DNA of 64,000 nucleotides from Mycolicibacterium iranicum (GTDB lineage Bacteria; Actinomycetota; Actinomycetes; Mycobacteriales; Mycobacteriaceae). Positions 1 through 9,069 of the stretch are shown here, in pieces. The translations under genes and the position numbers were made by a program. Each line of letters begins with the position of its first letter. Position 1 is the first letter of the stretch. The stretch is from NCBI RefSeq assembly GCF_001650495.1, contig NZ_LWCS01000019.1, positions 59,229 to 123,228 on the forward strand. Direction: 5' to 3'. The notes beneath the pieces were generated by a model. It was not told the DNA's origin and searched no databases. It was given only the letters and a program-made list of their open reading frames with translations.

Positions 1-147
1 CAGGGGGACGTGATGCGCCGAGGATCGCTGGCGCGGCCACCGACCACAACTGCGCCCAAGGTCCCCGCCTACCGCGGGCCGACCGGCGAACGCGCCCAAT
101 GGAAGTGGTACCACCCCTACGAACCGCCACCACCGACGACGAACTAG
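1..147 (+). CDS. C-terminal end of an unidentified protein (5' cut by window)
   Basis: The frame is open from the first base and ends at a TAG. The visible 48 residues are proline- and arginine-rich, with a WKWYHPY stretch followed by a PPPP run and two threonines at the end. No domain can be recognised from this tail. It converges on the minus-strand SDR that ends 7 bp downstream. It is probably a real gene end because the low-complexity proline tail is typical of mycobacterial cell-envelope or membrane proteins, but that is a guess. Confidence 0.4.
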   Translation, partial: QGDVMRRGSLARPPTTTAPKVPAYRGPTGERAQWKWYHPYEPPPPTTN

Positions 148-154
148 CTTCGCG

Positions 155-961
155 CTAGGACAATCCACCGTCGGCACGCAGGATCGAGCCGGTGGTGAAG
201 CTGGACGCGTCCGACATCAGAAACAGTGCCGCGCCGACGATCTCGCGTGGCTCGCCGGCGCGCTGCAGCGGCATATCGCGGAACGGGTTGTCGGTCCCGT
301 CGAGGTTCCACGCCGTGCTGATGTCGGTGAGGTACGGCCCGGCCATCAGCGTGTTGACCCGCACCGTCGGCCCGAAGGCTTTCGCCAGCCCCTCGGTCAT
401 CGCGTTCAGCCCGGCCTTCGCGGCCGCGTACGGAAGCATGTCGGGGGCGGGCCGGATCGAACCGCTGGAGCTGACGTTGATGATCGAACCGCCTCCGTCG
501 GCGACCATGCGCTCCCCGATCAGCGCCGACAACCGGAACGGGCCCTTCAGGTTCAGGTTCACCACGGAATCGAACATCTTCTCGGTGACCGAGGACAGCG
601 ACTCGTACAGCGGCGACATCCCGGCATTGTTGACCAGCACGTCCACCCGGCCGAACCGGTCGTAGACGGCGTCGACCAGCCCGCCCAGTTCGTCCCACCG
701 GCCCACGTGCACCTGATAGGGGAACGCCGCACGGCCCGTCGACGCGGCGATCTCGTCGGCGGTCGCGACGCAGTTGTCGTACTTGCGGCTGGCGATGACG
801 ACATCGGCGCCGCACCGCGCCGCCGCGAAGGCCATCTCGCGGCCCAGCCCGCGGCTGCCGCCGGTGACCAGCACCACGCGATCGGTCAGGTCGAACAGCC
901 GATCCGCATATCCAGCCACGGGCCATATGGTGTCACGGTGCAATTGCTTCTGGTCCGACAT
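155..961 (-). CDS. SDR family NAD(P)-dependent oxidoreductase
   Basis: Classical short-chain dehydrogenase of 268 residues. The cofactor glycine motif TGGSRGLG lies at about residues 33-40, NNAG at 111-114, and the catalytic Tyr and Lys are in YAAAK at about 178-182. The C-terminal half has the usual GRADGG-like end (LRADGGLS). The ATG start overlaps by 24 bp, in the opposite orientation, the start of the histidine phosphatase gene, so the two are divergent with overlapping 5' ends and must share or interleave promoters. The substrate cannot be read from sequence; the fold call is firm. Confidence 0.9.
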   Translation of the reverse strand: MSDQKQLHRDTIWPVAGYADRLFDLTDRVVLVTGGSRGLGREMAFAAARCGADVVIASRKYDNCVATADEIAASTGRAAFPYQVHVGRWDELGGLVDAVYDRFGRVDVLVNNAGMSPLYESLSSVTEKMFDSVVNLNLKGPFRLSALIGERMVADGGGSIINVSSSGSIRPAPDMLPYAAAKAGLNAMTEGLAKAFGPTVRVNTLMAGPYLTDISTAWNLDGTDNPFRDMPLQRAGEPREIVGAALFLMSDASSFTTGSILRADGGLS

Positions 962-1549
962 GCATTACCGCTGCGCAGCGAACCCGGGCAGGGCTCCGAT
1001 CCGAGCCTGTCCGAAGAGGGCATCGAACAAGCCAAACGCCTGCCCGACGCGTTGGCCCGCTTCCCCATCACCCGTCTGGTGAGCAGCCCGCAGGTGCGGG
1101 CCGTCGAGACCGGCCGGCCCGTCGCCGACAAGCTCGGCCTGCCCATCGAGATCGATGATCGGCTCGCCGAATACGATCGCGACCTCCCGCACTACATCCC
1201 GATCGAACAGATCGCGAGGGAGCATCCCGAGGAACTGCAACGGCTCATCGACGGGCATCTGCCGAGCAGCGTGGACGAGAACGCCTTTCTGGAGCGCATT
1301 TCCGCGGGCATCGACGACCTCGTCGCCAGCGCCGATCACGACGACACTGTCGCGGTGTTCAGCCATGGTGGCGTCATCAACGTGCTGCTGCACAAGATCC
1401 TCGGCACCGAACGCCTGCTGTCGTTCCATGTCGACTACGCCTCGGTCACGAGGCTGCTGTGGTCGTCCAGCCGCGAGCGTCTCGCCGTCGCCAGCGTCAA
1501 CGGCACCGAACATGTATGGGATCTGCTGCCGAGAAATAGTAGATGGTAG
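938..1549 (+). CDS. Histidine phosphatase (phosphoglycerate mutase-like) family protein
   Basis: A 203-residue member of the phosphohistidine phosphatase superfamily. The N-terminal VRHA motif puts the catalytic His at residue 8; SSPQVRAVET and the second His in VFSHGGV complete the active site. I chose GTG at 938 because the family motif begins within ten residues of the start and any longer version would lie inside the divergent SDR gene. A phosphotransferase-family gene follows 10 bp later on the same strand, which suggests one transcript. Its substrate is unknown. Confidence 0.85.
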   Translation: MQLLLVRHALPLRSEPGQGSDPSLSEEGIEQAKRLPDALARFPITRLVSSPQVRAVETGRPVADKLGLPIEIDDRLAEYDRDLPHYIPIEQIAREHPEELQRLIDGHLPSSVDENAFLERISAGIDDLVASADHDDTVAVFSHGGVINVLLHKILGTERLLSFHVDYASVTRLLWSSSRERLAVASVNGTEHVWDLLPRNSRW

Positions 1550-1559
1550 ACAGAACGCC

Positions 1560-2582
1560 GTGAACGAGCTCGAAGGACTGGACCTCGCCGCCCTGGACCG
1601 ACATCTGCGTGAGGTCGGGATTCCCCGCAGCGGCGACCTGCGCGCCGAGCTCATCTCCGGTGGCAGATCGAACCTGACCTTCCTTGTCGGCGACGACGCG
1701 TCGGAGTGGGTGCTGCGCCGCCCGCCTCTGCACGGGCTGACCCCGTCGGCCCATGACATGGCCCGCGAATACAAGGTGGTGGCCGCCTTGGCCGGCACCG
1801 CGGTGCCCGTCCCGCGCGCCATCACGATGAGCAACGACGACGCTGTGCTCGGCGCCCCATTCCAGATGGTCGAGCGGGTGCCCGGACGCGTCATCCGGCA
1901 CACCCCGCAGCTGGCCGCGCTCGGCGACGAATCCGTCATCAGCGCATGTGTCGGCTCGTTGATCCAGGTGCTCGCCGATCTGCACGAGGTCGATCCCGAG
2001 TCGGTCGGGCTCGGTGACTTCGGCAAGGCCAGCGGATACCTCGAACGCCAGGTTCGGCGTTGGGGTTCGCAGTGGGATCTGGTCAAACGCGACGACGACC
2101 CCTCCGATACCGACGTGAAGAAGCTGCACGAGCGGCTGGCCGAGTCCGTGCCGGAGCAGACGCGGAGCTCGATCGTGCACGGTGACTACCGCATCGACAA
2201 CACGATCCTCGACGACAACGACCCGGCGAAGGTCGCCGCCGTGCTGGACTGGGAGATGTCGACGCTCGGCGACCCGCTCAGCGACGCCGCCCTGATGTGT
2301 GTGTACCGCCTGCCGACGTTCAACGTCGTCCACGACGACGCGGCGTGGGCGTGCGACCTGATGCCGCCGACCGACGACCTCGCGCAGCGCTATGCGCTGG
2401 CCAGCGGAAAGCCCCTCGATCACTGGGACTTCTACATGGCGCTGGGGTACTTTAAGGTCGCCATCATCGCCGCTGGCATCGCCTACCGGGCAAGGGTCGG
2501 CGGCGGGGTCGCCGAGGGCACCGACAAGGTGGATGACGCCGTAAGGCCGTTCGTCGCAGCGGGGCTGTCGGCTCTGTCGTGA
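1560..2582 (+). CDS. Phosphotransferase family protein (FadE36-like, APH fold)
   Basis: A 340-residue aminoglycoside-phosphotransferase-fold protein. The catalytic-loop motif HGDYRIDN is at about 207-214 and the metal-binding LDWE at about 229-232. The N-terminal half carries the SGGRSNLTF nucleotide-loop segment. This is the APH-like family fused to or adjacent to acyl-CoA dehydrogenases (ACAD10/11 type), which phosphorylates hydroxyacyl-CoAs. In M. tuberculosis the equivalent gene is misleadingly named fadE36, as I recall. The GTG start follows the phosphatase by 10 bp, and phosphatase and kinase may act on related intermediates; that link is inference. Confidence 0.85.
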   Translation: MNELEGLDLAALDRHLREVGIPRSGDLRAELISGGRSNLTFLVGDDASEWVLRRPPLHGLTPSAHDMAREYKVVAALAGTAVPVPRAITMSNDDAVLGAPFQMVERVPGRVIRHTPQLAALGDESVISACVGSLIQVLADLHEVDPESVGLGDFGKASGYLERQVRRWGSQWDLVKRDDDPSDTDVKKLHERLAESVPEQTRSSIVHGDYRIDNTILDDNDPAKVAAVLDWEMSTLGDPLSDAALMCVYRLPTFNVVHDDAAWACDLMPPTDDLAQRYALASGKPLDHWDFYMALGYFKVAIIAAGIAYRARVGGGVAEGTDKVDDAVRPFVAAGLSALS

Positions 2583-2681
2583 TCTGAAGGTTTCACCGCT
2601 GGTCACCGGTGGGTAGAGAAGCGCGTGCCTTTAACGCGCCCCAACAAATTCCTCTCTCGGACCGGAAAGAAGCGGCCAGCC

Positions 2682-3494
2682 ATGAAACGTGACGTCGGCG
2701 CGGAACTAGACATCGAGATCACCGACCCGACGACGCTGGAATTCCAGATCGCTGTCGCACCCCAACCCGGAGCCGAGGTGACGGAGTCGTTGTCGTTCAC
2801 CTTGGACGGCAGGAAGATTCCGCTCAGCGAAGTGCAAGAGATCAGCGGCGACCACGGCAACCGAATCCACAGGTTCGAGGCACCGGTGGGCAACCTGAAG
2901 GTCGATTACTCGGCGACGGTCATCGGGCACGCCGACCCGACCCCGGTCAATGACCTCGATGTGGTGACCTACCTACGCCCGAGCCGTTACGCCGAGGCGG
3001 ACAAGTTCTTCGGTTTCGCGGCCACCGAATTCGGTGACATCGCCGATTCCGTCAAGCTTCTGGAGAAGGTGCCCGCCTGGGTGGGCGCGCGGCTCAGCTA
3101 CGTGCCCGGCTCCAGCGATCCGATCGACGGCGCCGCCGACACGCTGCTGGCCGGCTCCGGTGTGTGCCGCGATTACGCGCACCTGGTCATCGCCCTGTTT
3201 CGCGCCGTCAACGTCCCCGCGCGGCTCGTGTCGGTGTACGCGCCGGGGTGCCAGCCGATGGATTTCCACGCCGTCGCGGAGGCGTTTGTCGACGGGCAGT
3301 GGCAGGTGGTGGACGCGACGTGCCTGGCTCCGCGGCAGTCCATGGTCCGGATCGCGACCGGACGCGATGCGGCCGACACTGCGTGGCTGGACAACCACAA
3401 GGGTCAGATCACCGTCAACAACATGTCCGTCACGGCGACTGTCGACGGTGATCTCCCGCGAGATTCGATCGAGCAGCTCGTCGCGATTCGGTGA
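2682..3494 (+). CDS. Transglutaminase-like domain protein
   Basis: A 270-residue cytosolic-looking protein with the papain-like transglutaminase core. The catalytic triad is visible as Cys162 in GVCRDYAH, His206 in DFHA and Asp221 in VVDAT. The N-terminal 120 residues form the beta-rich domain usual for bacterial transglutaminase-like enzymes. I took ATG 2682, preceded by GAAAGAAG, over an upstream start at 2625 that would add a short basic tail. There is no signal peptide, so it probably acts in the cytoplasm as a protease or amidase-like enzyme. Its 3' end is 4 bp from the convergent LapA-like gene. Confidence 0.85.
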   Translation: MKRDVGAELDIEITDPTTLEFQIAVAPQPGAEVTESLSFTLDGRKIPLSEVQEISGDHGNRIHRFEAPVGNLKVDYSATVIGHADPTPVNDLDVVTYLRPSRYAEADKFFGFAATEFGDIADSVKLLEKVPAWVGARLSYVPGSSDPIDGAADTLLAGSGVCRDYAHLVIALFRAVNVPARLVSVYAPGCQPMDFHAVAEAFVDGQWQVVDATCLAPRQSMVRIATGRDAADTAWLDNHKGQITVNNMSVTATVDGDLPRDSIEQLVAIR

Positions 3495-3498
3495 GCCG

Positions 3499-3852
3499 CT
3501 ACAGGCCGGCCTTGAGGTTCTTCTTCGCGGCACGCCGCAGCTGGAAGATCCGGACGGCGCCGACCGCGAACGTCAGCAGACCGCCTGCGACCGCTGCGAA
3601 CAGGATGCTGACGCCCAGGGGCAGCGACCACTCCCAGCCGAGGAACTGCAGTGGTGTCGACTCGGTGTTCTGCGCGATGAAGATCAGCAGCACGATCAGC
3701 ACCAGGAAACCGAAGGCCAGCGAGCCCCACATGGCGGCGGCCTTGGTGAACTTCACCGCCGATTCAGGTGGCGGCGGCGGGGTGCCCGAAGGCGGAGTGC
3801 CGGGGGCGTCGAAGGCCGGCTGGTCGGGTGACGCGAACGGATCGCTGGTCAT
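3499..3852 (-). CDS. LapA-domain (DUF1049) small membrane protein
   Basis: A 117-residue protein with a proline-rich cytosolic N-terminus of about 35 residues, two transmembrane helices (about 43-65 and 78-98), and a basic C-tail RRAAKKNLKAGL. The segment FIAQNTESTPLQFLGWEWSLPLG between the helices is the LapA/DUF1049 signature. The start is ATG at 3852; longer versions would run into the divergent proX promoter. It matches Rv3760 in position beside proXVWZ. The role in mycobacteria is not known; in Gram-negatives LapA acts with LapB in envelope assembly. Confidence 0.85.
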   Translation of the reverse strand: MTSDPFASPDQPAFDAPGTPPSGTPPPPPESAVKFTKAAAMWGSLAFGFLVLIVLLIFIAQNTESTPLQFLGWEWSLPLGVSILFAAVAGGLLTFAVGAVRIFQLRRAAKKNLKAGL

Positions 3853-3934
3853 GGCTCCATCTTTGCCCCTCGCGGCTTTGAATGAAACCGAAACGCGCGT
3901 GACGTATGGTCGGCGAAACCGAAAGGACGTTCGC

Positions 3935-4885
3935 ATGCAACGGTCCCGACAATCCAGGAGCTCCGCCGTCGCGGCGATGTTGGCTCTGGTCACACTACTT
4001 CTGGCAGCGTGCGGCAGTTCGAATCCGCTCGGTGGTGGCGAGATATCCGGCGACCTGAAGACGATCAAGGTGGGGTCGGCGGACTTCACCGAGTCGAAGA
4101 TCATCGCCGAAATCTATGCGCAGGTCCTGGAGGCCAACGGCTTCACGATCACCCGCCAGTTCGGCATCGGCAGCCGCGAGACGTACATCCCGGCGGTGCA
4201 GGATCATTCGATCGACCTGATCCCGGAGTACACCGGCAATCTGCTGCAGTACTTCGATGCCAAGAGCACCGCCACCACACCGGATACGGTGCTGCTGGCA
4301 CTCTTCAAGGCGCTGCCCGGTGATCTGTCGATCCTTTACCCGTCGCCGGCCGAGGACAAGGACACCTTGGCGGTCACCGAGGAGACCGCGCAGCGCTGGA
4401 ACTTGAAGTCCATCGCCGACCTCGCGACGCGCTCCCCGGAGGTGAAAGTCGGTGGGCCGTCGGAATTTCAGACCAGACAGACAGGCCTGGTGGGTCTGAA
4501 GGAGAAGTACGGTCTCGACATCGCCCCCGCCAACTTCATCGCGATCAGTGACGGCGGCGGTCCCGCGACCGTGCAGGCGCTGACCGACGGAACGGTCACC
4601 GCGGCCAACATCTTCAGCACCTCCCCGGCGATCGAACAGAGCAACCTGGTCGTGCTGGAGGACCCGGAAAACGTCTTCCTGGCGGCGAACGTGGTGCCGC
4701 TGGTCGCCTCTCAGAAGATGTCGAACGAACTCAAGACGGTGCTGGACGCGGTCAGCGCGAAGCTCACCACCGAAGCTCTGATCGAACTGAACACCTCGGT
4801 GGAGGGAAACCAGGGCATCGATCCCGACGAAGCCGCGGAGAAATGGATCGCCGACAACGGCTTCAACCAACCGATGGGCAAATAG
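3935..4885 (+). CDS. proX: Osmoprotectant (glycine betaine/choline) ABC transporter substrate-binding lipoprotein
   Basis: A 316-residue ProX/OpuCC-type receptor. The N-terminus has a signal peptide with lipobox LAAC, Cys26 being the lipidated residue. The mature protein begins with a Gly/Ser linker and then KTIKVGSADFTESKIIAEI, the conserved entry strand of the family. It delivers betaine-like solutes to the permease pair encoded downstream. ATG 3935 is preceded by a GAAAGGACG ribosome site. First gene of a four-gene operon, 13 bp before proV. Osmoprotectant specificity follows from family and gene order, not from binding residues I could check. Confidence 0.93.
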   Translation: MQRSRQSRSSAVAAMLALVTLLLAACGSSNPLGGGEISGDLKTIKVGSADFTESKIIAEIYAQVLEANGFTITRQFGIGSRETYIPAVQDHSIDLIPEYTGNLLQYFDAKSTATTPDTVLLALFKALPGDLSILYPSPAEDKDTLAVTEETAQRWNLKSIADLATRSPEVKVGGPSEFQTRQTGLVGLKEKYGLDIAPANFIAISDGGGPATVQALTDGTVTAANIFSTSPAIEQSNLVVLEDPENVFLAANVVPLVASQKMSNELKTVLDAVSAKLTTEALIELNTSVEGNQGIDPDEAAEKWIADNGFNQPMGK

Positions 4886-4898
4886 GGGACTGACGCGC

Positions 4899-6041
4899 GT
4901 GATCACGTTCGAGAACGTCACCAAGAAGTATCCCGACGGCACGGTTGCGGTCGACGACCTCACGTTGGAGGTGCCGGAGGGCACCCTCACGGTGTTCGTC
5001 GGTCCGTCGGGCTGTGGCAAGACCACGTCGATGCGGATGATCAACCGGATGATCGAACCGACCTCGGGGACGTTGACCGTCGACGGTCAGGACGTCACGA
5101 AGGTCGATGCGGTCAAGCTGCGCCTCGGGATCGGTTACGTGATCCAGAGTGCCGGGCTGATGCCGCACCTGCGGGTCATCGACAACGTCGCCACCGTGCC
5201 GGTGCTGCGTGGCGAATCACGGCGCAGTGCACGCAGATCCGCGCTCGGTGTGCTCGAGCGGGTGGGCCTGGATCCCAAGCTGGCCGATCGCTATCCTGCC
5301 CAGCTCTCGGGCGGGCAACAGCAGCGCGTCGGGGTGGCGCGGGCGCTGGCCGCCGATCCGCCGATTCTGCTGATGGACGAGCCGTTCAGCGCGGTGGACC
5401 CGGTGGTCCGCGAGGACCTGCAGACCGAAATCCTGCGACTGCAGAGCGAATTGCGCAAGACCATCGTGTTCGTCACCCATGACATCGACGAGGCGGTGAA
5501 ACTCGGAGACAAGGTCGCCGTCTTCGGTCGGGGTGGAGTGCTCCAGCAGTACGCCGACCCGCAGTTCGTGTTGTCCAACCCCGCAAACGAACTCGTGTCG
5601 TCGTTCGTCGGCGCCGACCGCGGGTACCGTGGCCTTCAGTTCTTCCATGCCACCGGGTTGCCGTTGCACGACGTGCCGAACGCTCCCGAATCCGACATCG
5701 ACGGGCTCGATCTCGGTCCCGAGGACTGGGTGCTGGTCACCAAAGCCGACAAGACGCCGTACGCGTGGATGAACGCCGAAGGTGTTGCGCTGCACCGCAA
5801 AGGCAATTCCCTCTACGACTGCACCATCGGCGGCGGCTCGTTCTTCCGTCCCGACGACACCCTGCGGCAGGCACTCGACGCAGCGCTGTCCTCACCGACG
5901 GGGCTGGGGGTCGCCGTCGACGACGCGGGCCACCTCATCGGCGGGGTGCGCGCACCCGATGTCCTCGAACTTCTGCAGAAGCAGCGTCACATCCCGGATT
6001 TGGGGGTAGGGCAGGAGCGAAGCGGCCCGGGGCAGAGGTAG
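4899..6041 (+). CDS. proV: Osmoprotectant ABC transporter ATP-binding protein
   Basis: A 380-residue ATPase of the ProV/OpuCA family. Walker A GPSGCGKTT is at residues 35-43, the signature LSGGQQQR at about 136, Walker B LLMDEPFSAVDP follows, and the switch His is in FVTHD. The last 130 residues, after FVGADRGYRGL, hold the region where OpuCA proteins carry two CBS domains; here they look degenerate (one partial VLVTKAD...DDTLRQALDAAL unit and one GVAVDDAGHLIGGV unit). CBS modules normally sense ionic strength. GTG start at 4899. Energises the two permeases that follow. Confidence 0.92.
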   Translation: MITFENVTKKYPDGTVAVDDLTLEVPEGTLTVFVGPSGCGKTTSMRMINRMIEPTSGTLTVDGQDVTKVDAVKLRLGIGYVIQSAGLMPHLRVIDNVATVPVLRGESRRSARRSALGVLERVGLDPKLADRYPAQLSGGQQQRVGVARALAADPPILLMDEPFSAVDPVVREDLQTEILRLQSELRKTIVFVTHDIDEAVKLGDKVAVFGRGGVLQQYADPQFVLSNPANELVSSFVGADRGYRGLQFFHATGLPLHDVPNAPESDIDGLDLGPEDWVLVTKADKTPYAWMNAEGVALHRKGNSLYDCTIGGGSFFRPDDTLRQALDAALSSPTGLGVAVDDAGHLIGGVRAPDVLELLQKQRHIPDLGVGQERSGPGQR

Positions 6042-6048
6042 GGATCTG

Positions 6049-6717
6049 ATGCGCTATCTGTTCACACACCTCGACGATCTGTGGGCGTTGACTCTGATTC
6101 ACCTGCGGCTGTCGCTGATCCCGATCGTCCTGGGTTTGGTGATCGCCGTTCCGCTGGGCGCGTTCGTGCAACGCACCACGGTACTGCGGCGCCTCACGAC
6201 GGTGACGGCGAGCATCATCTTCACGATCCCGTCGCTTGCCCTGTTCGTGGTGCTGCCGTTGATCATCCCCACCCGAATCCTCGACGAGGCCAACGTCATC
6301 GTGGCGCTCACCCTGTACACGGTGGCGCTGCTGGTGCGTGCGGTACCGGAGGCGCTCGACGCGGTGTCACCGGCAGTGCTCGACGCCGCCACCGCCGTCG
6401 GTTACAGACCGCTGACACGAATGCTGAAAATCGAACTGCCGCTGGCACTTCCGGTCTTGATCGCCAGCCTGCGCGTAGTCGCGGTCACGAACATCTCGAT
6501 GGTCGCCGTCGGCTCGGTCATCGGTATCGGCGGCCTCGGCACCTGGTTCACCGAGGGTTATCAAGCAAACAAGAGTGACCAGATCGTCGCCGGCATCATC
6601 GCGATCTTCGTACTGGCCATTGTCATCGACACCCTCATCATGCTGGCGGGCAAGGCATTGACTCCGTGGACGCGGGCGGCGAAGACGTCCTCGGCGAAGG
6701 CGGGCGCGAGGGCATGA
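6049..6717 (+). CDS. proW: Osmoprotectant ABC transporter permease
   Basis: A 222-residue membrane protein with about five or six transmembrane helices and the permease coupling motif in the segment PAVLDAATAVGYRPLTRMLKIELP, which matches the EAA loop that docks on the ATPase. It starts 7 bp after proV and its stop overlaps the start of the next permease by 4 bp (ATGA), so translation is coupled. With proZ it should form the heterodimeric channel. The closest named relatives are OpuCB/ProW. Confidence 0.92.
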   Translation: MRYLFTHLDDLWALTLIHLRLSLIPIVLGLVIAVPLGAFVQRTTVLRRLTTVTASIIFTIPSLALFVVLPLIIPTRILDEANVIVALTLYTVALLVRAVPEALDAVSPAVLDAATAVGYRPLTRMLKIELPLALPVLIASLRVVAVTNISMVAVGSVIGIGGLGTWFTEGYQANKSDQIVAGIIAIFVLAIVIDTLIMLAGKALTPWTRAAKTSSAKAGARA

Positions 6718-7496
6718 ACTTTCTGCAGGAAGCGCTGTCGTTCATCTTCACCGCGGCCAACTGGGGCGGCCCCGCCGGTCTGACGGCACGGATTCTCGAG
6801 CATCTCCAGTACACGGCCATCGCAGTGTTCTTCTCGGCGTTGATCGCGGTGCCGCTCGGCATGCTCATCGGCCACACCGGCCGGGGCACGTTCCTTGTCG
6901 TCACCGGCGTCAACGCTCTGCGGGCGCTGCCCACCCTGGGCGTGCTGCTCCTCGGCGTGCTCCTGTGGGGGCTGGGGCTGATCCCGCCGACGGTGGCCCT
7001 CATGCTCCTGGGCATTCCGCCGCTGCTGGCGGGCACGTACTCGGGCATCGCGAACGTCGACCGGCTGGTGGGCGATGCCGCCCGGTCGATGGGTATGACG
7101 GAGACGCGGATCCTGCTGCGCGTGGAGACGCCCAACGCGCTGCCGCTGATCCTCGGGGGCCTGCGGACCGCAACCCTGCAGATCGTCGCGACGGCGACGG
7201 TCGCCGCCTACGCGAGTCTGGGCGGGCTCGGCCGATATCTCATCGACGGCATCAAAGTGCGCGAGTTCTACCTCGCGCTGGTGGGCGCGCTGATGGTCAC
7301 GGTGCTCGCGTTGATCCTGGACGGCGCCCTGGCATTCGCGGTGTGGGCATCGGTGCCCGGCACCGGCAGGCTGCGTCGTCCCGGCTCGATGCCGCAGCCG
7401 TTCCTCGACGACGAGGTCGCACTCGAATCTCGTTCTCGCCGCGATTCCGAAGCCCGCCACGAACGCAGTGACCCGCCGACTACGGTAGAGACATGA
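6714..7496 (+). CDS. proZ: Osmoprotectant ABC transporter permease (second subunit)
   Basis: A 260-residue permease, paralogous to proW, with an EAA loop in VGDAARSMGMTETRILLRVETP and about six helices. After the last helix there is a charged C-terminal tail of about 45 residues rich in Arg and Asp. ATG 6714 overlaps the proW stop by 4 bp, and its own stop overlaps the next gene start by 4 bp, so proXVWZ and the downstream glycolipid-binding gene read as one translational unit. Confidence 0.92.
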   Translation: MNFLQEALSFIFTAANWGGPAGLTARILEHLQYTAIAVFFSALIAVPLGMLIGHTGRGTFLVVTGVNALRALPTLGVLLLGVLLWGLGLIPPTVALMLLGIPPLLAGTYSGIANVDRLVGDAARSMGMTETRILLRVETPNALPLILGGLRTATLQIVATATVAAYASLGGLGRYLIDGIKVREFYLALVGALMVTVLALILDGALAFAVWASVPGTGRLRRPGSMPQPFLDDEVALESRSRRDSEARHERSDPPTTVET

Positions 7497-8089
7497 GTGA
7501 AGCCGAGCGCTCGGACGGAAACACGTGGCCGGCTGTTCTGACGTGGAGAGCACACGACGATCCGCGGATGGAGTCCGTGCGTGTGCAGCTCTCGGGCAAA
7601 CGCATCAAGGCCTACGGCCGAGTGGTCGCCGCCGCCACGAAGGCGCATCCCGGGTTCAGCGCGTCCTACGACCTGGTCACCGACGAACACGGCGCCACCA
7701 AGCGATTGTCGCTGACCGTCACGTTGGCCGAGCGGGAGCGTCAGCTTTCGATCGCGCGCGACGAAGAGAACATGTGGATGGTCCAGGAACATTCCGGCCA
7801 GGCCCGTCGGTCGGCGTTCGACGGTGCGCTGGACGTCGATGCGGTCTTCAGCCCGTTCTTCAACGCCCTGCCCATCCGTCGCCTCGGCATCCTGCCCGGC
7901 AGCAGAGAGTCGGTGACCATGCCGGTCGTCTACGTCTGGGTGCCTGACCTGGTGGTCGACGTGGCGACCATCACCTATACGGCCACCGCAGACGGAATCG
8001 AGCTGACTTCACCAGTGGCGGACACGACCATCTCGGTAGACGCCGACGGTTTCATCGTCGACTACCCCGGGTTGGCAGAGCGGATCTGA
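7493..8089 (+). CDS. Putative glycolipid-binding domain protein
   Basis: A 198-residue soluble protein. The repeated beta-strand pattern ([15 protein letters not shown], then [19 protein letters not shown], then [20 protein letters not shown]) is that of the putative glycolipid-binding family (Pfam PF06475). No signal peptide is present. It is coupled by a 4-bp overlap to the osmoprotectant operon, which could mean nothing more than compact packing. Its last 38 bp overlap the tail of tyrA on the opposite strand. The family has structural data but no settled biochemical role. Confidence 0.8.
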   Translation: MSEAERSDGNTWPAVLTWRAHDDPRMESVRVQLSGKRIKAYGRVVAAATKAHPGFSASYDLVTDEHGATKRLSLTVTLAERERQLSIARDEENMWMVQEHSGQARRSAFDGALDVDAVFSPFFNALPIRRLGILPGSRESVTMPVVYVWVPDLVVDVATITYTATADGIELTSPVADTTISVDADGFIVDYPGLAERI

Positions 8090-9011
8090 TCACGCCTCCC
8101 GCACGCCCGGCTGCGGCCAGTTCGTCCCGCCAGCCGTCCTCGCCCACGATGGTCGTGACGATCTGTGGGCGGCTGAAGCTCTCGTAGCGGATCCGCGCGG
8201 CATGACCGGCTTCGACGAATTCTGCCACCGGATGGTGCTCGGCCAGCTTGTTCCGAGCATCGATCAGCAGATGAAGAGCCCGGTCGAGAACAGGCACCAG
8301 CTGGGCAGCGTTGGCCTCACACATCGCCCTGACCAGGTCTGGTGCCGTGCCGGCGACACGGGTGCCGTCGCGGAAGGACCCTGCGGCGAGCGAGAACGCC
8401 AAAGGGACCTCGCCTGCTGTCGCGGCGAGCGCCTCGGCGAGCAGATGCGGCAGGTGCGAGATCGTCGCTGCGGCCGCATCGTGCTCGTCGGAACGGGCCG
8501 GGACGACGAAGGCGCCGCAGTCCAGCGCGAGCTGCATGACCGTGGCCCACACTCCCGCGTCGACGTGGTCGTCGACGCTGATCACCCATGGGGTGTTCCG
8601 GAAAAGATGCTCGTCCCCGGCCGCCCAGCCCGAGTGGGCAGTGCCGGTCATCGGATGGCCGCCGACGAACCTGCCGAGCAGCCCGGCCTTGGCGACCTCG
8701 GTGAGCACGGCGCCCTTGACGCTGGTCACGTCGGTCAGTGGGCAGTCGGGGGCCGTGGCCCGGACATGACGCAGCATCTGCGGTAGCGCGGGCACCGGGA
8801 CGGCGAGCACGACCAACGCGCCGGATTGCGCGGCCTGCGTGAGAGCCTCGTCGAGGTTGGTGGTCGCGTCGAAACCGTCGACGCGGGCCGCCCCCACGCC
8901 CTCGACCGATCGGTTGTAGCCGAACACCACTCGGCCTGCCGCCTTGGCCGCCCGCATCAGCGAACCACCGATCAACCCGAGGCCGACCACACACACGGGT
9001 GTATTCGTCAC
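8052..9011 (-). CDS. tyrA: Prephenate dehydrogenase
   Basis: Converts prephenate to 4-hydroxyphenylpyruvate with NAD(P)+ in tyrosine synthesis. The 319-residue protein starts with [16 protein letters not shown], the Rossmann glycine motif at about 9-17. Family motifs [25 protein letters not shown] (substrate-site His and Ser/Thr) and the all-helical C-terminal dimerisation half with [12 protein letters not shown] are all seen. There is no chorismate mutase or ACT domain. GTG start at 9011. Its 3' end runs 38 bp into the convergent glycolipid-binding gene. It sits alone between two plus-strand units. Confidence 0.93.
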   Translation of the reverse strand: MTNTPVCVVGLGLIGGSLMRAAKAAGRVVFGYNRSVEGVGAARVDGFDATTNLDEALTQAAQSGALVVLAVPVPALPQMLRHVRATAPDCPLTDVTSVKGAVLTEVAKAGLLGRFVGGHPMTGTAHSGWAAGDEHLFRNTPWVISVDDHVDAGVWATVMQLALDCGAFVVPARSDEHDAAAATISHLPHLLAEALAATAGEVPLAFSLAAGSFRDGTRVAGTAPDLVRAMCEANAAQLVPVLDRALHLLIDARNKLAEHHPVAEFVEAGHAARIRYESFSRPQIVTTIVGEDGWRDELAAAGRAGGVIRSALPTRGSRR

Positions 9012-9069
9012 GTGCCCAGACTACGAGCGCGCTGGTAAAGCCCCAGGTAGGGGACTACCGTTAGCGCCT

